Assembly: GCF_901000735.1 (NCBI RefSeq)
Contig: NC_081549.1
Span: forward strand, 7,059,416-7,123,415
DNA: 64,000 bases
Origin: Corylus avellana
Lineage: Eukaryota > Streptophyta > Magnoliopsida > Fagales > Betulaceae
Direction of reading: 5' to 3'
Shown: positions 56,743-64,000 of the stretch, piece after piece
Layout: every line of letters begins with the position of its first letter
Position numbering within the stretch: position 1 is the first letter of the stretch
The notes under the pieces: generated by a model
What the model was told of the DNA's origin: nothing
The model's database searches: none
What the model saw: only the letters and a program-made list of their open reading frames with translations
Translations under genes and position numbers: made by a program

Positions 56743-59588
56743 CTAGAAGAGCCAGGTTGAATGATCTTTGGGCTCTGATTCATCAAACCATGTTTGGTGC
56801 ACATGCATCCAAGTGAATCCATCTGCAATACTGGTGGCATCCTGCAAAAAAAAAAAGGAAGAAAAAATAAAAAAGCCAGAAAAGGTCATGCACAAGTTTT
56901 GTGGGAAGCATTTACATCAGTCTCATAACTCACCTTTGAACTTAGTATGGCAGTTGTCATGCAACATCGCCGGTCCTCGCCTACAAGAGAGCAGCAAAAA
57001 CCATAAGGAACTAATCCCACCATTCCATGGTGGCTTTAAAAGATGATTATTCCTTTCATGGCCTCGGCATATTACTACAGAAGAAAGGGTATGGACTATA
57101 ACATATGCAACAGTCATACAGGTGAAGAGAACTGCTCTTGATGGTTTTCCAGAATACAAATATAGTGCTTATACCATGACATTGTCATTGTAGAACATGT
57201 TAGATTATTGAACCAATGAGAATAAGAAAAGGCACAAGAACATAAAAAATGAATAAAAGAAGAAGAAAGTAAAGACAGGACAAAAACAGTACCGCATAAC
57301 TCCCATTTATTGAACTTCACAAGCCATGTATGCGAACTAATCTGTACGGGCACAACCCGATCAACCCAAACCCGGAGTTGTTTTCCCTGTTTGTCTCCAT
57401 AGCATGATCTCATTGCATTTATGGTGTCACAAAGAGATTGCTCAACACCAGACGGATGGACAAAACTTGCAGATGGATCCTGACAAATATGCAAAGAGAA
57501 AAAATAACTACAGACTCCTAACTAAACAGAGTAGTACAGATTTAAATGACTGGCAGGAAGAGGGGGCGGATTCAAAATTCAAAAATTAGTATCTTACCAC
57601 CCACACATTTATCATGCATACATTAATGTATCAAAAATTCTCTAGATTTACACTTAAAAGACATGTGGCGATCCAAGATGAAAGTTGTTCAACTTCAACA
57701 ACACTTATATGTCTGACCACCGCAAAGCAATGTTTTAGTAACACAAGTGAGTCTCCAACTATACATGCTCAGTGAGTAGGAGTCAAACTTATTATCATAT
57801 TTGCATAATTGGATTCATGTCCTAAAAAGTTTAATCTAATAATGTAACAAAATTAATAACCATTTAAGCAAACACAAATATGATATCTAATTTATTATCT
57901 TTTATATGGTAGGAAAAAGGAGAAAAAAGAATATTACAGCCCAGAGTTTTACCAGAAGAAATGCAGCTCACACCAGTGCAGTAAATGTTACTTATTATGT
58001 TGCATAAAAAGTCGGGTAAAGTTGCAGAAATAATCCATTAATATTGAAATTTGGCATGTACAAGCATGCAGATGTTATCCCCTCGGAAATACCACATATC
58101 ACCAACCTATACCAGATAAGATGCTCTATACTTCCTGTATGAGTAATTAAAAAACTAAACTGAAAGGTAAAATGGATATCAGACATACACAAGCTGCTTT
58201 CAAGCTTGCCAGATACAGTTCAGAATTCTCAACTTCTGCACGCCTCCATCTCTCAAAGAACAAGTAAAATTTCACCACTTCATGTCCATAATTAACATTT
58301 TCCAGCTTGCAGTCCAAAAAGTCAGTGACATCTCTAGGAGATGTGTTTGGCCCCAGGCTAAAATGACCGATGGCTTGTATGATCCCAGATGCACACCTCT
58401 CTGTTGCATGAATAATCTTAGGGTTATTCTTAGCATTTTCAGCATGCCACTGCAGCAATTCTTCTTGAGCATTGCTAACCTACATGATGGATAAATGTTA
58501 GCATACAAACAGTTAGGAAGACAACCTCAACTGCTGAGATAATAAGAATGATAATAATGTATTAGGTGAACTACCAACCATGACACCATATACTTCTGGT
58601 ATACTGAATAGTTCAGCATCATTTCCAGAGTCACCACAAACAAGAGTGTTATTGGGTAGTTTTCCCTCCGACTTCAATTTTTTTAGTAGATACGCAAGAG
58701 CTTGTCCTTTTCCAGCACCTTGTGGTAATATATCTAAATCCATTCCTCCACTATAGATTATTTTAACATCGAGCTGGCCAAGAAAAAGCAAGATTTTCAA
58801 ACATTAATAACAATACATGACATAAAATCATGGTAGATAAATCTACTTGGGACTTAAATCTTACCCCAAGCTTTTCAAAACACTCTTTTAGGGCCTTTGT
58901 CACAGCCTGGGCCTTAGCTTTCTCAACATAAAAGCTAATCTTGTGTGGTCGTTGCTCTGTTTCCGACTGTGTCACCCCATAAACAATTCAGAAATTTTAA
59001 ATACATGAAACATTTTTAATTGACAACTCAAGTCAATTAACTTAAAAATAATTTATAAATCAAATTATCAAAGTTAATGTTGCCGCCGTGTACCAGGGGA
59101 AACAATCAACTTATTTCATGCAAACATCTTTAAGCAATACCTGAAGAGTGAGTTCAGGAAATTTGCTTGATTCCTCTATGACTAGGTTCCTGTTCCATTT
59201 CTGATTTAAGATTTCAACCCAACCATCGTCTGGAACCAATGAGTTTCCATATGTTATCTCAGTTCCAACAGACGTTATGGTTATATCCGGAGTTAACATG
59301 GGTTTCTCTTTCCTCAACTGTTTGTAAAGTGTAGGTGATCTTCCAGTTGAGAAAACTAGCAGAGAATCATGACGATAATTGGATTCCCATAAGGCATTAA
59401 ATCTGAGCAGAGAAAGGTTCTCAGAATCATGATGATCAACCTGCAAACGGAAACAACTAGCCCGATAAAATCACAGCAGCAAGAGAATGGAGTGATGCGA
59501 ACACAAAGAAAAGAATTATAGAACCTACCATTGTATAATCAAGATCTGAAACAATCATGAGACGTGCTGGAGACTTTAGCCGATCCAT
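56743..59588 (-). CDS. SPP: Sucrose-6F-phosphate phosphatase (SPP), complete
   Basis: Hydrolyses sucrose-6F-phosphate to sucrose and phosphate, the last step of cytosolic sucrose synthesis, after sucrose-phosphate synthase (EC 3.1.3.24). Eight coding exons, all GT-AG and in phase: 59588-59529, 59440-59141, 58966-58865, 58773-58579, 58479-58189, 57479-57293, 56980-56934, 56841-56743 (TAG). 426 residues, the family's usual length. HAD phosphatase motifs are complete: motif I SDLDYTM (Asp15 nucleophile, Asp17), motif II STGR (51-54), motif III lysine in GAGKGQ (Lys176), motif IV GDSGND (201-206). After about residue 260 comes the plant-specific SPP C-terminal domain ([41 protein letters not shown]), ending HSTWLF. 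The ATG at 59588 is preceded by a 5'-UTR intron. No broken residue was seen. Confidence 0.96.
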
Positions 59589-59609
59589 GATTCTTCCCTT
59601 GACTTGGTC

Positions 59610-61131
59610 CTGTCATTAAAGTAATTAAAACTACAAAACAAGCATCTATAAAAATCTATAACGGAAAGTATCTAAAATAGATCAAAGTATAAAAAACATT
59701 CCTTGCTCATCATTAAGTGCATAAACAGAGTCTGCAGAGAGTACAGATCAATTTCGTTAGCTGTATGGGTGATTTCATCGATTGTATTTTTTACTTGTAT
59801 GAGCATTATCGTCTTTAACATTTTACTGGGAAATTGAGAGCATGCAATTTTATTTCAACCTACAATAATTTAAAGGACAACGGTGGCTGTTATACCTTTC
59901 AAAACTATAACTAGTACTAACAGATACAGAAGATTCCAATGAAGAATGACAATGCTAAAGAAATTGTAAAGCATTTCAGTGGGAAATTAGCTACCATAAA
60001 TTGGGTTGCTTATAAAGTTTTTAAACCAATAAACTTGCCAACAATACCATAATATTGCCCTACCAAAAATATTACAATATTACAATCATACTTCTAAAAC
60101 AATTGAACCCCTCTCCATCCTACCACAAAAACATAAACGAAAAATAAAGAAAAAATAAATATGCATGCACACACAGGTCATTAACTAACTAATCACAGGG
60201 AATACAGGATTAATGTCATTTGTATTCTCTTTAAATACAAAAGTGCACTGATATTAGTGGCTTAAATGTATTAAATACATGAGCTTTCACATGCATTCAA
60301 GCTTGACCCTGTTTAGCAGAAGTAGACTGTCAAAACAGAAACCCAGCACCAGCAAACATTATANNNNNNNNNNNNNNNNNNNNNAGAAACTTAAAGGATT
60401 ATATGAAAAAACGATCAACTTGAATTAGCAAAAACTATATCCCGTTACAGGTAATAAAGCATTTCGAAACCACAGCAAATACATAATACGCATCAAATAT
60501 CCACAACCGCAAGCCAGTTCGATTGAATAAGACAAATCCAATGAATCATCATATGATCGCCGAGAAACCTAGGAAGATATAGCTTTGATTTCCACTACTC
60601 AATACTCAAAATTATTACTCCCACTCACGCCCTAAGTATTGAAAAATCATACAATTCAGAGCTTCCAAATCGTAATTTTGTCTCACATTTTCTCGGCAAC
60701 CAAACAGAACTTAAAGCAATAGAACCAAAACAGAAAAAATAAAAAATAAAAAATAAAAAAATAGATGTAGTGTAGGAAACAATCAGAGAGTAAATAATCA
60801 ATAGGATTGAAATTCCAAAATTAACATCGAAAATCTCACAAGAAAACAATCATGATCAGAAAATGCAAAAAAAAAAAAAAAATCAATCAATCTAGTTACC
60901 AGAAGAAACTTGGCCTTGAATATGGAATTGAGAGGTTCAGATTACGTGCTTGGATGAAAGGAAATGAAACACATAGAGAGAGAGAGATGAGGTGGCGGAT
61001 TAATGAGTGGCCTGAGGAGGTGATAACTGATAATGGGGAAGAGAATTGGATCCGAATTCTTGGCGCTTCTTTTGTAAGCAGAACAAAAAAAAAAAAAAAA
61101 AAGATCTCATAAAAAGGAAAAAAGACACGTG
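59610..61131 (-). promoter_or_regulatory. SPP 5'-UTR, leader intron and promoter side
   Basis: An acceptor (TAATGACAG) at about 59616 precedes the SPP start codon, so a leader intron is likely. A donor CTTCTG|GTAACTAG lies at about 60897, preceded by a TC-rich stretch (CTCTCTCTCTCTATG, 60975-60990) that fits a plant 5'-UTR exon at about 60898-61080. A G-box CACGTG lies at 61126-61131. The leader intron holds the 21-N gap. Limits are inferred from sequence only. Confidence 0.5.
60364..60384. other. Assembly gap, 21 N
   Basis: Short gap inside the SPP leader intron; no coding sequence affected. Confidence 0.95.
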
Positions 61132-61134
61132 TCA

Positions 61135-62125
61135 GCTACTGATGTGGATGTGGGGCCTACTCTCGTCGTTTTGACGGTGGTGATGATCATGTTGGTGTGA
61201 TTAAGAAAATTTGTAGAAGCATATTCTTTGGAATGTTATATTCTTATGTAATTTTACCCAACGTTTGCTATTTTCCTTCGATAATCTTCGATTGGATGTG
61301 GTTCCTTCGTGTGTTTTTTGTTTTTTCCTTTTCTTGGCAAGGAGATATATCTTGGTATGTTTCATTTGTGGAATCTGCAAAGATAATATCTTATTTATAT
61401 TAGAGTAATATTATATATCCTACTAATACAATCATCTAATTACTATCCCATATTATATGTTAGTATGGCTCTATCAATTCACCCTTAAATCTTAAAAGGG
61501 AAACAAAAAAATTAATGATAAATTGGTAATGCCGCATTAAAATAGTGATGAAATAATAGTGTAATCTTTATATTAATTTACAAATATGAAATTGTTTTGT
61601 TTTGTTTGTTTGTTTGTTTGTTTTTTAATTTTTTAAGCTTGTGTTGAAAGGGTTATAATATTTATGCCCATAATATTATACTTGTTATAACATTTTTTTG
61701 ATTGGTGTGAACGCATGTTTTTTGCGTTTTTTGAGGCGTCATTGATCTTCAATTTTTGTCATCCTTTGAGATAATAACCAATTAAGAGAACCTACTAGTG
61801 GGGTGCTAGCGGGTCTCACTTCGATGTTTAAGTCAATCTCTGAAAGAAGAGTATGTACAATGCAAAGTAATTTAGTATAAGGTTCGTACCTGGTATAAAA
61901 GCCTAATTATAAGCTAATAAGTGGAGTTAGATCTGGAATAAATCTTCTACTTCAACTTGACCTAAGAATATTGAGAGTTGTGGTCTATTATTCTTCTAGT
62001 GGACTAATATTGGTCTTGAAACACACGATGTATCTGGTGGGCTAATAAGGCTGAATTATTCCCAACAATACTAATTAAACTTAGCACGTCCTCCATTAGA
62101 AATTAGTGAACCAAGGTACAATATT
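61135..62125. other. No gene recognised
   Basis: AT-rich, with a (TTTG)n run at about 61595-61623. No exon or element with clear ends. Confidence 0.35.
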
Positions 62126-62127
62126 TG

Positions 62128-62497
62128 GGCTCCGTTTTGTTTCGATATAAAATATTTTTCATTTAAAATTTATTTTTCAAAAATTATTTTCCAACAGTTT
62201 TATGGAAAATGTGTGACAACAGAAAATGGTCAATGACTTCCAGCAATCTCCTGTGGTGGCTCAACAGAAGTCTAACAATGGTCCGATTGTTTGAGAGGAG
62301 AAACTCAAATTAGAAAAATAGTTTATAAAATTTAAAAATGGAAACAACTTTTTAAAATTAAATAAGCTTTTTTGGTCATACTGAAAATATGTTCGATTTG
62401 ACTTTTTTTTGTTTGTCGCACTAAACATAAACATAAAATAAATAATGAAAAACATTTTTTTAGAAAAAATACTCATGATAACACAGATGGAGCCTTA
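62128..62497. mobile_element. MITE (GGCTCCGTTT / AAAATATTTT type)
   Basis: Left end GGGCTCCGTTTTGTTTCGATATAAAATATTTTTC, and the reverse complement of the right end GGCTCCATCTGTGTTATCATGAG...AAAAAAATGTTTTTCATT. The terminal words and the following AAAATAT/AATGTTTTTC block match. No coding frame. Confidence 0.55.
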
Positions 62498-62784
62498 GTC
62501 TAAAAATTGAGAAATCAAAGCGACCTAAGAAGAGGAATGGGCAACAACAACTTGAGACTGATATTTTACAAATAAGGAATTATTGTCAATGATTTCTAGA
62601 AAGTTTTGTTTTGTTTTTTGTTTTTTTTTTGTTTTTTAAATAAAGTAAAAGTATTAACAAACAATTTTAAACACAAAATATTAAAAAAAAAAAAAAATCA
62701 AAAATCAAAACTACTTTAACATTTATATCACATCAAACTTTTCAAAAAAAGAAAAAAAAAAAGAACAAGAAAAAATGATAGTTA

Positions 62785-63150
62785 CATTTTCCTCCCATGA
62801 ACTACAACGCATTTTCACTTTGCTTCCATAAACTACCAACTCTATTGCTCGACCCCCATGAACTACCATTTTGTGCCGAAAACTTCCTTCTGTCAGTCAA
62901 AGGCGTTAACTCAGACGGTCAAAGTGATAATACGTTGTAGTTCATGGGGGTAAAGTGATAATGAATTATAGTTCATGGGGGCAAAGTGATTGGTAAATCG
63001 TTTGAGTTAACGCTTTTGAATAACAGAAGGAGCCTTTGATTGATGGAATGTGGTTTTTTGGCACAAAATGGTAGTTCAAGGGGGTCGAACAGTAGGATTG
63101 ATAGTTTATGAGAGCAAAGTAAAAATGTATTGTAGTTCATAGACGAAAAT
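62785..63150. mobile_element. Fold-back MITE
   Basis: Left arm CCCATGAACTACAACGCATTTTCACTTTG, CGACCCCCATGAACTACCATTTTGTGCC; right arm GGCACAAAATGGTAGTTCAAGGGGGTCG, CAAAGTAAAAATGTATTGTAGTTCAT. The middle repeats the tips once more (GATAATACGTTGTAGTTCATGGGGGTAAAG and GATAATGAATTATAGTTCATGGGGGC at 62926-62988). No coding capacity. Confidence 0.8.
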
Positions 63151-63438
63151 ACTCAACAAAAAAAAAAAAAAAAAACCTCTAAAAATTTTACCAACGAAAT
63201 CAATTTTTTTTTATTTTAATGATATTTTGGACTTTGAAGCAATATATATAAATTAATTTGTACAAGCGTATGTTGAAGTTCATGTGTTACATTTGAGAGC
63301 CGCTACTATCAGGTCTATCATGATAGTACCAATTTTGAAGCTTCTAATTACTATGTGACACATCATCAATTTAAGAAAAATGCAAAAAATAAAAGTGAGA
63401 ACAATCACACCAAATCAGAGGAAAAAAAAAAAAAAAAA

Positions 63439-63458
63439 NNNNNNNNNNNNNNNNNNNN
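63439..63458. other. Assembly gap, 20 N
   Basis: Short gap in an A-run beside the GC-rich repeat. Confidence 0.95.
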
Positions 63459-63489
63459 TTAAAAAAAATATATATATAAAACAAAAAAA

Positions 63490-63880
63490 ACTGGGGGTGG
63501 CTCTTGGCCATTTCGAGTCACCCCCTTTGGCCATGGGGCCCATTTGGCCAGATGTGAGCCACCCCCTTGGAGCCAAGGGAATGGCCAAAACCACCCCCAA
63601 TCACCATTGGGGGTGGTTTCGGCCACCCCGTAGGCTTCATGGGGGTGGCTCCTTTGGCCATGGGGGTGGCCTGGCCACTCCCATTTGGCCGGATGGGAGC
63701 CACCCCCTTGGAGCCAAGGGAATAGCCGAAACCACCCCCAATCACCATTGGGGGTGGTTTCGGCCACCTTGTGGGCTTCATGGGGGTGGCCGGGTACTGG
63801 GGGTGGTTTCGGCCACCCCCTTGGTGCCCAAGGGGTTGGCCGAGCCACCCCCTTGGGCACCCCCCACCCCCAAATGGGCC
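63490..63880. repeat. GC-rich 141-bp tandem and palindromic repeat
   Basis: GAGCCACCCCCTTGGAGCCAAGGG occurs at 63556 and 63697 (period 141), each followed by AACCACCCCCAATCACC and its reverse complement GGTGATTGGGGGTGGTTT in palindromic arrangement. Open frames run through all this in several phases (rich in Pro, Gly, Trp) because the repeat lacks stops; they are not genes. AT-rich arms on both sides suggest the centre of a fold-back element that runs past the window end. Confidence 0.8.
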
Positions 63881-64000
63881 ATCAATAATTTGTTATTTTA
63901 TTTTATTTATTTTTAAAAATACATTATTTTTTAATTTTTAAAAAATTAAATATGTGCCACATGTCAACATTTGATTGGTTTATATGAATTTTCATTAAGT

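Noticed and set aside
63415..63916. Long open frames on both strands rich in Pro/Gly/Trp
   Set aside because: They come from a GC-rich palindromic tandem repeat without stop codons; frames on both strands are equally open and repetitive, and one runs through N.

Overview
This window looks like nuclear DNA of a flowering plant, most likely a woody eudicot. The genes are plant-type (DUF247 tandem genes, plant sucrose-phosphate phosphatase, plant NUP85), introns are AT-rich with GT-AG borders, and most of the space is filled with degenerate LINEs, SINEs, solo LTRs, MITEs and fold-back elements. Six runs of N interrupt the sequence. Three are exactly 100 N (15305, 30974, 51512), which usually marks a gap of unknown size.

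Layout. 1-6.3 kb: repeats (hAT-like terminus, fold-back element, a mini-LTR element, a 1.2 kb MITE). 6.4-15.3 kb, minus strand: NUP85, a scaffold nucleoporin, with at least 16 visible exons and its N-terminus lost in the 15305 gap; its introns hold LINE pieces and a Harbinger-like element. 16.5-16.9 kb, minus: a two-exon gene for a 102-residue membrane-anchored protein of unknown function. 17-25 kb: repeats, including a solo LTR and SINEs with clear target-site duplications. 25.2-36.8 kb: two near-identical 5.7 kb copies either side of a 100-N gap, each with the same 2.8 kb solo LTR and the same candidate 5' exons. 37.5-41.2 kb, plus: a BRF1-like gene that joins a TFIIB-type zinc ribbon directly to the Brf1 C-terminal region, without the cyclin folds. 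41.6-43.1 kb: a fold-back element with a hAT element inserted in one arm (8-bp target duplication). 44.1-54 kb, minus: a DUF247 array with two intact genes, one eroded middle copy and one truncated copy that is an exact assembly duplicate. 55-56.3 kb: SINE and MITE cluster. 56.7-61.1 kb, minus: a complete sucrose-6F-phosphate phosphatase gene with a 5'-UTR intron. 62-64 kb: MITEs and a GC-rich tandem or palindromic repeat.

The genes form no single pathway; this is an ordinary plant gene neighbourhood with heavy repeat insertion. The most notable observations are the short BRF1-like gene, two duplications that share the signature of unmerged contig overlaps, the nested fold-back/hAT structure, and several short retroelements dated relative to each other by intact target-site duplications. 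All family assignments come from reading translations and recalling families; no database search was run.
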